A DNA stretch of 64,000 bases, taken from assembly GCF_006438965.1 (NCBI RefSeq), contig NZ_RCZM01000001.1, forward strand, positions 63,097-127,096, given 5' to 3'. This DNA comes from Pedococcus bigeumensis. Its GTDB lineage: Bacteria; Actinomycetota; Actinomycetes; Actinomycetales; Dermatophilaceae. Positions 26,423 to 37,288 of this stretch are shown here, one piece after another. Position numbers and translations under genes: made by a program. The notes beneath the pieces are model-generated. The model was not told the origin of the DNA. It made no database searches and saw only the letters and a program-made list of their open reading frames with translations. The first letter of the stretch is position 1; the number at the start of each line of letters is the position of its first letter.

Positions 26423-27132
26423 AAGACCGAGACGTGCACGTGGTCCATGTGGTTGGCGGTCGGGCTGCCGCGGTCCGCCATGGCCTTCCAGCTGCCGCCG
26501 GGGTACCAGATGCGCTGACGCCAGATGAGGTACTTGATGTTGAGCTCACCGGCGTGCGCCTGGAGGAAGCTCGCGATGGTGTTGCCCTCGGTCGTGCTGC
26601 ACATGATGTCGACCGCGTGGCCGGTGCCGTGGTCCAGTGGGTCGCCGGGGCGGTAGCCACCGAACGGCCCGGACCCGGGGAACTGCGCCTTGACCGCGTT
26701 GATGACGGCGATCGCGTTCGGCGTCATGCCCCCGACGTTGGACAGGCCGACGCGGGAGGTGTTGCGCGAGATGCCGGAGCTGCGGGAGGTGGCACCGTCG
26801 GCGGTGCTGCCCTGCCCGGCCTTGGCCTTGGGTGCCGCCTTCGCGGTGAACCCGATGACGCCGTACTTGGCGACCTGCGCCGGAGCCGAGACGGCTTCGG
26901 CGCGTGCCACGACCGGCGGCCGGAGCTCCGCGGAGGTCAGCTCGAAGGCCTGCGTCGAGGCGGGAGCGGGGGCGGCAAAGGCCGTGGCCACCCCGAGGGC
27001 CGACGCGGCCAGGCCGAGCCCCTTGAGGGCCGACTTGTGGCTCGGGCGTCGCCGCAGGCCTGACAGCAGGGCTGTGGAGCGGGCGCTGCTGGCGCGGTGA
27101 CGGCCGGAGCCGGTGGTGTGGGGGGAAGGCAT
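26419..27132 (-). CDS. Secreted protein with ARB-07466/M15-like C-terminal domain
   Basis: 237 residues. A basic N-terminus and hydrophobic stretch (about 38-60, ending APAPAST) form a signal peptide; a low-complexity Ala/Lys/Ser linker follows; the C-terminal 110 residues hold GGYRPGDPLDHGTGHAVDIM and NHMDHVHVSVF, whose His/Asp pattern matches metal-dependent D,D-peptidase-like folds. It likely acts at the cell wall. The ATG at 27132 has no ribosome site but a TATCCT (complement of 27141-27146) lies 8 bases upstream, so it may be leaderless. Confidence 0.8.
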   Translation of the reverse strand: MPSPHTTGSGRHRASSARSTALLSGLRRRPSHKSALKGLGLAASALGVATAFAAPAPASTQAFELTSAELRPPVVARAEAVSAPAQVAKYGVIGFTAKAAPKAKAGQGSTADGATSRSSGISRNTSRVGLSNVGGMTPNAIAVINAVKAQFPGSGPFGGYRPGDPLDHGTGHAVDIMCSTTEGNTIASFLQAHAGELNIKYLIWRQRIWYPGGSWKAMADRGSPTANHMDHVHVSVF

Positions 27133-27269
27133 CGCCGACGAGGATACGAGATGGTAACGGCGCAGGGCCAACCCGCGGCGTGTCAGGGCGCAGCTTGGGC
27201 ACCAGTGCGTGCAGTTGCCTCCGGTTGCGGCTCGGCGGTGGGCCATGGAGGGCCCGGGAACGGCCTGGT

Positions 27270-28511
27270 TCAGGCGGGGCGGACGATGATGGCCACCTGG
27301 TTGCTGCGCACCCGCGTGAGGATCACGATCGCCTCGTTGTGCCCCTTGGTCGGCAACCGCAGCTGGCGACGCAGCAGGTCCGCATCGACGCTCACGCCGC
27401 GCTTCTTGATGGTCAGCCGGTCGATGCCGTGGTCGCGCAGCCAGCCGCGCAGCGCCTTGACGTTGAACGGCATCGCCTCCACCACGGCATACCTCCTCGC
27501 AAAGGGGACGTCGACGGACCGCGTCGACCCGACGTAGCCGACACCCGCATCCAGCTCGGCGCCGTCGGTCGCGGCCGTGAGCGCGCTGACCAGACCGGCG
27601 CGCAGCACCGCCTTGTCGGGTTCGTAGAGCCAGCCGCCCAGCGCCGCGAGGTTCTGCAGCGGAGCAGCGTTCTCGTCCCCGTCGGCCTCACTGACGACGA
27701 CGGCGGGGCCGGTGGCGCGGAGCAGAGCGGCGGTGCGGCCCCGGGTGCGCACGAGCGGACCCCACCAGACGACGCACTCGACGACGTCGCCCTCCCACGA
27801 GGTCCACTGCCCCTCGGTCCCGGCCGGCAGCGCCGCGTGCGGGAAGCCCGGGCTCAGCTTGGCGCCAGTGGCGGGCAGGGCGCGGGCGATGTCCTGGACG
27901 GTGTCCCACGTGGGCGAGATCTCGGAGAGGTTGAAGATCCGGCGGGTGCGACCGGAGACGTCCGCGACGCCCGGGGTGCGGCGCGCCGGGTCGAGCCACG
28001 CGCCCACCCCGCGGGCGCCCTCACCCGAAGGTGCGGTGAACTCCTCCACCACCCCTTGGTATGCCGTGGAGTCCGGCCAGTGCCGCAGGTTCACCGCGGC
28101 GATCCCCGCCGTGACCTCGTCGGCGTCGATCGCCCGGACCCGCAGGTCGAGCCCCGCCATCGCCATGGCGTCCGACCCGATGCCACACCCGAGGTCGTGC
28201 ACGGTGTGGATGCCGGCGGCGCGGAAGCGTTGGGCGTGCTGGGCGGCGACCCCGAGCCTGGTTGCCTGCTCCAGGCCGTGGGAGGTGAGCACCATGCCGC
28301 GGGCGAACTCGCCGAACTTGTCCTTCGCCTTGGCCCGCAGCCGAGCCTGGTTGAGCGCGGCGGCGACGAGGTCGGGATCGAAGCCGGCGTCCCGAAGGCG
28401 TTGCTGCAGGGCCAGCGCGACCGACTCGTCGTACGGCGGGAGCGACTGCATCAGTCCCCAGCCCTCGCCGGTGGTCAGCCGTCGCAGCAGGGCCAGGTCC
28501 ATGGCGGGCAT
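27270..28511 (-). CDS. Class I SAM methyltransferase with THUMP-like C-terminal region
   Basis: 413 residues. The methyltransferase core lies near residues 95-190, with motif I VHDLGCGIGSDAMAMA and RAIDADEVTAGIAAVN; the C-terminal third (FARRYAVVEAMPFNVKALRGWLRDHGI, KGHNEAIVILTRV) matches the THUMP-like domain of an uncharacterised actinobacterial family. RNA is the probable substrate, by analogy only. Starts at 28511 or 28502 are both possible. Forty-three bases separate it from the GNAT gene upstream. Confidence 0.82.
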   Translation of the reverse strand: MPAMDLALLRRLTTGEGWGLMQSLPPYDESVALALQQRLRDAGFDPDLVAAALNQARLRAKAKDKFGEFARGMVLTSHGLEQATRLGVAAQHAQRFRAAGIHTVHDLGCGIGSDAMAMAGLDLRVRAIDADEVTAGIAAVNLRHWPDSTAYQGVVEEFTAPSGEGARGVGAWLDPARRTPGVADVSGRTRRIFNLSEISPTWDTVQDIARALPATGAKLSPGFPHAALPAGTEGQWTSWEGDVVECVVWWGPLVRTRGRTAALLRATGPAVVVSEADGDENAAPLQNLAALGGWLYEPDKAVLRAGLVSALTAATDGAELDAGVGYVGSTRSVDVPFARRYAVVEAMPFNVKALRGWLRDHGIDRLTIKKRGVSVDADLLRRQLRLPTKGHNEAIVILTRVRSNQVAIIVRPA

Positions 28512-28554
28512 TCTGTCGTACGGGAGGGCAGCGGGTGCCGGAGGCACTCGGGTG

Positions 28555-29403
28555 CTACGGACGGCGCCACTCGTAGGGCGTCGTCGTCGAGACCTTGAGG
28601 AAGCCGGAGCGTTCGAGGATCGGCCGGGAGAACTCGGTCGAGTCGCTGTTGATGTAGCGCTTGCCGTGGGCGATCGCCGACCGTGCTCGCGCCGACGTGA
28701 GGGCGCGGTAGATCCCCCGGCCCCGGTACTCGGGACGGGTGGCGCCACCCCAGATGCCGGCGAACTCGGTGCCGGCAACCGGCTCGAGGCGACCGGCACT
28801 GACGATCTCGCCGTCGTGCTCGGCGACCCACATCTCCATGTCGTCGCGGGTCCGCAGCCGGTGCAGGATCTGCTCGACCATCTCCGCCTCCTCTTCAGCG
28901 CTATCGCCGAAGACCTCAGCCTGCATGGCCATCATCCGGCGGACCTCCGCCTCCTCGGTGACCTGTCGGACGACCATCGCGTCGGGCAGCTCCACGTCGA
29001 CGGCGAGCAGGTGGGCCTCGCCGATCATCACCGACTCGGACTCGTCGGGAGTGAAGCCGTGCGTGACGAGGGCCTCGTGCAGGCCCGGGGCGTGGTCGTG
29101 GCCCCGGGACTTCCACTCGACCCGCGTGATCTCGGGCATCGACTGGTAGTGCGCGAGGGCCTCCTCGACGAGCTGGGCGACCGAGTCCTCGGTGGCTGGC
29201 GCTCCGGCCGAGTCCAGGTTCCGGTAGGTGATGAAGCCTCGCCCGCCGACGAAGGTCGCCAGCACCAACGGGCCGAGCCGATCGGTGCGAACCGCCGACG
29301 GCACCTCCGCCTCCTCACGCAGCTGCTCGTCGTAGGCGCGCAGGAGGGTGGCGGCGTCAGCCGTGGGGGTGGGAGCAGCGGGCGTCTCGGGGGTGTCGGT
29401 CAC
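28555..29403 (-). CDS. GNAT family N-acetyltransferase
   Basis: 282 residues. The N-terminal half is a non-catalytic GNAT-like domain with LVLATFVGGRGFITYRN; the C-terminal half holds the acetyl-CoA site IWGGATRPEYRGRGIYRALTSARA. Substrate unknown. I chose GTG 29403 (VTDTPETPAAP); the frame is open further upstream but that would run toward the groES operator region. It is divergent from groES. Confidence 0.85.
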   Translation of the reverse strand: MTDTPETPAAPTPTADAATLLRAYDEQLREEAEVPSAVRTDRLGPLVLATFVGGRGFITYRNLDSAGAPATEDSVAQLVEEALAHYQSMPEITRVEWKSRGHDHAPGLHEALVTHGFTPDESESVMIGEAHLLAVDVELPDAMVVRQVTEEAEVRRMMAMQAEVFGDSAEEEAEMVEQILHRLRTRDDMEMWVAEHDGEIVSAGRLEPVAGTEFAGIWGGATRPEYRGRGIYRALTSARARSAIAHGKRYINSDSTEFSRPILERSGFLKVSTTTPYEWRRP

Positions 29404-29499
29404 GGGGCTGACCCTGCCGTCGGGAGGCCCTTTCGGGCAACTGGTTTGTGGGGCGGACGGGAGCCGGTCGTCCGCCGGTGGCGAACGCGCCGACAAACT

Positions 29500-29526
29500 C
29501 TGGCACTCGAGTTGACCGAGTGCTAA
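29500..29526. promoter_or_regulatory. CIRCE element 1 (HrcA operator) upstream of groES
   Basis: CTGGCACTC, nine bases, GAGTGCTAA: the CIRCE inverted repeat with two mismatches in the left arm. Its spacer contains the probable -35 TTGACC (29512-29517). Confidence 0.88.
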
Positions 29527-29541
29527 CCACGAGCCTAGATT
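29512..29541 (+). promoter_or_regulatory. groES promoter
   Basis: TTGACC (29512-29517), 18 bases, TAGATT (29536-29541). The -35 is inside CIRCE 1 and the -10 ends 4 bases before CIRCE 2, so HrcA bound at either site would block polymerase. Confidence 0.7.
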
Positions 29542-29545
29542 TGCG

Positions 29546-29572
29546 TTGGCACTCCGGTTCGCCGAGTGCTAA
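29546..29572. promoter_or_regulatory. CIRCE element 2 (HrcA operator) upstream of groES
   Basis: TTGGCACTC, nine bases, GAGTGCTAA: one mismatch from the consensus TTAGCACTC-N9-GAGTGCTAA. It lies just downstream of the -10 element. Confidence 0.92.
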
Positions 29573-29696
29573 CGCAGCCAGTCGGTCGACCCCCGCGACG
29601 GCGACCGCCAGGCAGTGCATCGGTACCAAGCTCCACAGCATGACCAGCACCATCCACCTGTCCATCTTCGACATTCCCGAAGGGGAGGTCACCATC

Positions 29697-29990
29697 GTGT
29701 CGGTTTCCATCAAGCCGCTCGAAGACCGCATCGTCGTCAAGTCCGTCGAGGCCGAGCAGACCACCGCGTCTGGCCTCGTCATCCCGGACACCGCGAAGGA
29801 GAAGCCCCAGGAGGGCGAGGTCCTCGCGATCGGTCCCGGCCGGATCGACGACAACGGCAACCGCGTCCCGCTCGACGTCACCATCGGTGACCGGGTCATC
29901 TACAGCAAGTACGGCGGCACCGAGATCAAGCACGGCGGCGAGGAGTACCTCATCCTCTCCGCCCGCGACATCCTCGCCATCGTCGGCTGA
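29697..29990 (+). CDS. groES: Co-chaperonin GroES
   Basis: 97 residues, standard length. It caps GroEL; the mobile-loop region is [29 protein letters not shown] and the roof and C-terminus read [22 protein letters not shown] chose GTG 29697 ([15 protein letters not shown]) because GGGAGG ends 8 bases upstream. It has its own promoter with two CIRCE operators and is followed by a terminator, so most transcripts should not include groEL. Confidence 0.97.
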   Translation: MSVSIKPLEDRIVVKSVEAEQTTASGLVIPDTAKEKPQEGEVLAIGPGRIDDNGNRVPLDVTIGDRVIYSKYGGTEIKHGGEEYLILSARDILAIVG

Positions 29991-30004
29991 ACGACGCTGC
30001 ACTG

Positions 30005-30053
30005 AGAGCACGCCCCGGCGGGCCCCGCTGGGGCCTCGCCCGGGGCGTGCTCT
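30005..30053 (+). terminator. Terminator between groES and groEL
   Basis: A 14-base stem (30005-30018 with 30040-30053, core GAGCACGCCCCGG) followed by TCTTCTC. Between the arms is a further GC-rich mini-hairpin. Confidence 0.8.
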
Positions 30054-30093
30054 TCTTCTCGGCTTTCCAGTTCCTGATCACCAGTTCGCCCCG

Positions 30094-30115
30094 GTATGCC
30101 GCATGGCCGGCATAC
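30094..30115. repeat. Inverted pair of GTATGCCG words in the groEL leader
   Basis: GTATGCCG (30094-30101) faces CGGCATAC (30108-30115). The 7-base arms can form a short hairpin 30 bases upstream of groEL. No CIRCE element is visible in this region. Confidence 0.7.
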
Positions 30116-30131
30116 GGCTGAATCTCACTGA

Positions 30132-31766
<1,635 letters not shown>

Positions 31767-31844
31767 CCGGGCCAAGCAGGTCGTCCAAGACTGAGCAGGT
31801 TGACAGAGGCTGACGTGCGGCGCTGAGCCGCCCGGCATACCTCT

Positions 31845-31879
31845 CGAAGGCCCGTCCCCACTGCGGGGGCGGGCCTTCG
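31845..31879 (+). terminator. Terminator after groEL
   Basis: CGAAGGCCCG (31845-31854) pairs with CGGGCCTTCG (31870-31879), extended by an inner CCCC/GGGG pairing; the 3' side continues TCGT. Confidence 0.75.
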
Positions 31880-31934
31880 TCGTGCCTGCCGTCATACGAT
31901 GCGGTGAACGGGGTGGCGCAGAGCGAGGTGGCCC

Positions 31935-33446
31935 ATGGCGGATCGGTTCGCCGAACCTCCCAGCTTCGACGAGTACGTCGTGGCTCGGGGTGCCGACCTG
32001 CTGCGGACCGCGTGGCTGCTGGTCGGGGACGACCGGGGTGCCGAGTCACTGGTCCGGGCGACCCTCGCCCGCAGCTGGCCGCAGTGGCACCACCTGTCCG
32101 AGGTGGGGGCTGGGTCGTACGACGCGGAGCTGCGACGGTCGCTGATGGCGACCTATCTGGGGCGTTCGCGTATTCACCGAAGTCACGACGAACACGCGAA
32201 ACCCGCTGTGCCGCAGGGTCTCACGTCGACCCCTCCCTCTAAGACGCACGTGCTGAACGCGTTGGGCGGGTTGTCCCGCCGCGAGCGGGCGATCCTCGTG
32301 CTGTGGACCTTCGACGGCCTCAGCGAGACCCAGATCGCCGACGCGCTCGACGACGGCGTCGCAGCGGTCCACCGCCAGCGGCTGCACGCCCTCGGGACCG
32401 TCGGGGCGGAGCTCGCACTCGACGAGGAGGGACTGCGCGCAGTCCTCGCCGGGTTGCCGCCCCAGGACCCGTCGATCAACGGCCTTGTCGACCCACCTCG
32501 CGCGTATCCCGGGTGGAGACGCGGTGCGCGCGGGTGGGCGCTGGCCGCAGCGGGCCTGGTCGTGGTGGCCGTGGTTGGTGGGCTCGCCTCCAGAGGCGGT
32601 GACGCCGGGGTCGGCCCGACTCCACCGACCCCGGAGAAGGAGAGCCTGGCGTGCCGGACGACCTACGGGCCACCGACAGCACCCGTCGTCCCCAGTGAGC
32701 CGCTCAGCATCACGGTCGCCGCCGTCCTCGTCTGTGCCCAGACCGACGTGGGGTCGGTCTGGGCCGGCTCGCTACCGCCCGATGCCCCCGTCAGCGTGCC
32801 GCTCGCGGTCGACGCGCTGGCCCTTCAGCCGCGCACCGGCGGATCCGAGTGTGCCGCCCTCCCTCAGGGGCCGGCCTTCCGCATGGTGCTCGAGGGAAAG
32901 GACGGCGCCTTCAGGACCTACGCCAACGAGGGTCTCGCCTGCAACGGCTGGCCCGCTCTCGCGAGCTACTACGTCGCTCTGGCGGAACAGTCGGCGGAAG
33001 CAGGCTCCGGGTCCGGTTCGACGGGCGACGGGTTCCTGGGGTGCCCGTCGATCCTCGGCAAGACCCTCTCGTCGCCGGGCGTCGCGCCACCGAGCCTGTC
33101 CCGGGGGACCGTGCTGGTGACGGCGACCGCCTGCCTGCACCCGCGAGCCGTCCTCACCAAGCTCCCGCGGTACCGCGCGATCCGGACCAACGTCATGGGC
33201 GCCCCCCAGCTCGCCCAGCTCAACGCCGACCTGGCCAGGGCGGGGTCGAGCCTGGCGCCCGGCAGCACCTGCGTCGCAGGGAGCTCACTGTTCGTGGTGC
33301 GGGGGAAGACCGACGAGGGGCGACTGGTCGAGCTCAGCAGCGTGTGCGCCGACCTGTTCACGGTGGACTGGAAGGCGCGCGACAGCTGGCCGGTGAGCAA
33401 GCAGACCCGGGACATGCTCCGAGCCCTTCTGGTCGTCGCCGACTGA
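31935..33446 (+). CDS. ECF/SigE-like sigma domain fused to a membrane anchor and outer domain
   Basis: 503 residues. Residues 8-75 resemble sigma region 2 (FDEYVVARGADLLRTAWLLVGD...ESLVRATLARSWPQW) and 100-155 resemble region 4 (ALGGLSRRERAILVLWTFDGLSETQIADAL...VHRQRLHAL). A single membrane segment follows (about 200-218, GWALAAAGLVVVAVVGGLAS), then about 280 extracytoplasmic residues with paired cysteines and no domain I recognise. This looks like an ECF factor tied to its own membrane sensor instead of a separate anti-sigma; no anti-sigma gene is adjacent. Region 2 is degenerate, so activity is uncertain. Confidence 0.75.
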   Translation: MADRFAEPPSFDEYVVARGADLLRTAWLLVGDDRGAESLVRATLARSWPQWHHLSEVGAGSYDAELRRSLMATYLGRSRIHRSHDEHAKPAVPQGLTSTPPSKTHVLNALGGLSRRERAILVLWTFDGLSETQIADALDDGVAAVHRQRLHALGTVGAELALDEEGLRAVLAGLPPQDPSINGLVDPPRAYPGWRRGARGWALAAAGLVVVAVVGGLASRGGDAGVGPTPPTPEKESLACRTTYGPPTAPVVPSEPLSITVAAVLVCAQTDVGSVWAGSLPPDAPVSVPLAVDALALQPRTGGSECAALPQGPAFRMVLEGKDGAFRTYANEGLACNGWPALASYYVALAEQSAEAGSGSGSTGDGFLGCPSILGKTLSSPGVAPPSLSRGTVLVTATACLHPRAVLTKLPRYRAIRTNVMGAPQLAQLNADLARAGSSLAPGSTCVAGSSLFVVRGKTDEGRLVELSSVCADLFTVDWKARDSWPVSKQTRDMLRALLVVAD

Positions 33447-33484
33447 GCGACGGGGCTTGAACCCGTCGCCGAGGCGGCGCGAGC

Positions 33485-33709
33485 TCAGCCTGCTCTGACC
33501 ACGGTCAGGGACTGACCGGCATACCCAACGCTCTGACCCGGGCGCACCTGCGCGCCGCGGCGGACCTCCACCGCACCGTCGACGGTGACCTCCCCGAGCT
33601 CGATGACCGACCGCGCCATCGCGCCGTCGTCGACCACCCCCGCGAGCTTGAGCAGCTGGCCGAGTCGGATCGACTCGTCACGGATGGGGACGTCGAGGGG
33701 GCTGCTCAC
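33485..33709 (-). CDS. Small S4-domain RNA-binding protein
   Basis: 74 residues, essentially a single S4 domain: IRLGQLLKLAGVVDDGAMARSVIELGEVTVDGAVEVRRGAQVRPG. Resembles YbcJ/RqcP-type proteins that bind rRNA or tRNA. GTG start at 33709. It lies 19 bases downstream of whiB, in the same direction, and may be cotranscribed. Confidence 0.85.
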   Translation of the reverse strand: MSSPLDVPIRDESIRLGQLLKLAGVVDDGAMARSVIELGEVTVDGAVEVRRGAQVRPGQSVGYAGQSLTVVRAG

Positions 33710-33728
33710 GCAGCCGAGTCTAGGTCGC

Positions 33729-34022
33729 TCAGCTGGCGGTCGGGACGGCGTGGCCGGCGTAGTGGGCCTCGCGCTCGTCCTCGGTCATCGCGCCCCACAC
33801 GCCGTAGGGCTCGCGGACCCGCAAGGCGTGCTCGCGACACTGCTTGAGCACCGGGCAGGCGAGGCAGACCTCTTTGGCCTGGGAGTCGCGGGACCGGCGA
33901 GCCGGGCCACGCTCACCCTCGGGGTGGAAGAAGACCTCTGGGTTGAGCTGGCGACAGGAGCCGTCAAGCTGCCATTCCCACAGGTCAGCGACTGGTCCCG
34001 GAAGCCGTGACAACTCAGCCAT
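33729..34022 (-). CDS. whiB2: WhiB-family [4Fe-4S] transcription regulator (WhiB2/WhmD type)
   Basis: 97 residues. Four cluster cysteines, C23, C53, C56 and C62 (C-x29-C-x2-C-x5-C), followed by the GVWGAMTEDERE turn, which binds SigA region 4 in the family. WQLDGSCR and EVFFHPEGERG point to the WhiB2/WhmD subgroup, linked to septation and cell division. ATG 34022 has AGAGGA just upstream. It diverges from guaB, with about 200 bases between starts holding both promoters. Confidence 0.9.
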   Translation of the reverse strand: MAELSRLPGPVADLWEWQLDGSCRQLNPEVFFHPEGERGPARRSRDSQAKEVCLACPVLKQCREHALRVREPYGVWGAMTEDEREAHYAGHAVPTAS

Positions 34023-34106
34023 GTCGTCCTCTTCTCCCCGCGGCACGTTGCCGCACGTCTCGGACGCTACCGCCCCCTGACCTGCGGAAACAGTCCAGAA
34101 AGTTAA

Positions 34107-35807
<1,701 letters not shown>

Positions 35808-36097
35808 GTCGCCCCACCGAGTGTCCAGATCGGGATACGCAATCTGGGTGAGTCGCGACGGGCTCCGGCAACTTATGGTGGCGACACGAGCGCTTTCGCG
35901 TATCGCAGCAGGGGGTTCGCCAAGTACGTCGTCGTGCCACGCCATGGCCTGGTCCGACGATCCAAGGGCGTCCCGTCGCCGGCCGCCCCCTCACCCGGCG
36001 ACGGGACGTCGCGCGCGGACGTGGTTGGCGGACGGGGTGGGCGGACAGCCCTGGGCGCGCGTCGTGGCCCCGATCCAACTCCCGATAGCCTTGCGCG
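35808..36097. other. Gene-free 290 bases between guaB and guaB3
   Basis: I see no gene. It holds a short inverted repeat CCAGAT/ATCTGG (35825-35830, 35842-35847) just after guaB, and the leaderless-type promoter of guaB3 (TAGCCT at 36086-36091, six bases before the GTG). Confidence 0.5.
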
Positions 36098-37219
36098 GTG
36101 ACTGAGATCGAGATCGGCCGAGGCAAGCGCGGCCGTCGGGCCTACTCCTTCGACGACATCGCGGTGGTCCCCTCGAGGCGCACCCGCGACCCCGAGGACG
36201 TGTCCGTCGGCTGGCAGATCGACGCCTACCACTTCGACATCCCGGTCATCGCTGCCCCGATGGACTCGGTGATGTCCCCTGACTCCGCCATCGCGCTCGG
36301 CAAGCTCGGCGGTCTGCCGGTCCTCGACCTCGAGGGTCTCTGGACCCGCTACGACGACCCGACCCCGCTGCTCGCCGAGATCGCCACGCTCGACCCGGCC
36401 CTGGCGACCGCTCGGATGCAGGAGATCTACTCTGCCGAGATCCAGCCCGAGCTGATCACCCAACGACTGCGCCAGGTGCGCGAGGCAGGAGTCACCGCTG
36501 CCGGTGCACTCAGCCCGCAGCGCACCCAGCAGTTCTGGAAGACCGTCGTCGACGCCGGCGTGGACCTGTTCGTCATCCGTGGCACGACCGTCAGCGCCGA
36601 GCACGTCTCGGGCCGCGCCGAGCCGCTCAACCTCAAGCGGTTCATCTACGAGCTCGACGTGCCCGTCATCGTCGGTGGCGCCGCGTCCTACACGGCCGCC
36701 CTGCACCTCATGCGCACCGGCGCCGCCGGCGTCCTCGTCGGGTTCGGCGGGGGAGCGGCGCACACCACCCGTCGCACCCTCGGCATCCACGCGCCGATGG
36801 CCAGCGCCATCGCCGACGTGGCGGCGGCCCGCCGTGACTACCTCGACGAGTCGGGTGGCCGCTACGTCCACGTCATCGCCGACGGTGGCATGGGCGACAG
36901 CGGCGACATCGTCAAGGCCGTGGCCTGTGGCGCCGACGCCGTGATGCTGGGTGCCGCGCTCGCGCGGGCCACCGAAGCCCCCGGTCGCGGCCTGCACTGG
37001 GGGTCCGAGGCCCACCACCCCGACCTGCCTCGCGGCGAGCGCGTCGAGGTCGGAGCCCTGGCCCCGCTCGAGCAGATCCTGTTCGGCCCTGGACGCACCG
37101 CCGACGGCAAGAGCAACCTGATCGGCGCGCTGCGCCGGGCGATGGCCACCACCGGCTACTCCGACCTCAAGGAGTTCCAGCGGGTCGAGGTCGTCGTCGC
37201 GCCCTACCAGCGCAGCTGA
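36098..37219 (+). CDS. guaB3: GuaB3-family IMP dehydrogenase-related protein
   Basis: 373 residues, an IMPDH-like barrel without CBS domains. IAAPMDSVMSPDSAIALGKLGGL and VIADGGMGDSGDIVKAVACGADAVMLG are preserved, but the catalytic GSxCTT cysteine loop is not: the matching segment reads GFGGGAAHTTRRT. Family members are conserved next to guaB in actinobacteria; a role in purine recycling has been proposed, but the canonical IMPDH mechanism is not possible with this loop. GTG start with TAGCCT six bases upstream. Confidence 0.9.
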   Translation: MTEIEIGRGKRGRRAYSFDDIAVVPSRRTRDPEDVSVGWQIDAYHFDIPVIAAPMDSVMSPDSAIALGKLGGLPVLDLEGLWTRYDDPTPLLAEIATLDPALATARMQEIYSAEIQPELITQRLRQVREAGVTAAGALSPQRTQQFWKTVVDAGVDLFVIRGTTVSAEHVSGRAEPLNLKRFIYELDVPVIVGGAASYTAALHLMRTGAAGVLVGFGGGAAHTTRRTLGIHAPMASAIADVAAARRDYLDESGGRYVHVIADGGMGDSGDIVKAVACGADAVMLGAALARATEAPGRGLHWGSEAHHPDLPRGERVEVGALAPLEQILFGPGRTADGKSNLIGALRRAMATTGYSDLKEFQRVEVVVAPYQRS

Positions 37220-37276
37220 CCGCTCCCAGTGACCAGGGTCGCTAACTTACTGCTGGTAATGAAGGGTGCGCAGACC

Positions 37277-37282
37277 TAGGCT
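37277..37282 (+). promoter_or_regulatory. -10 element of a probable leaderless aldehyde dehydrogenase promoter
   Basis: TAGGCT, six bases, ATG 37289; no Shine-Dalgarno. Confidence 0.5.
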
Positions 37283-37288
37283 GCCTGC

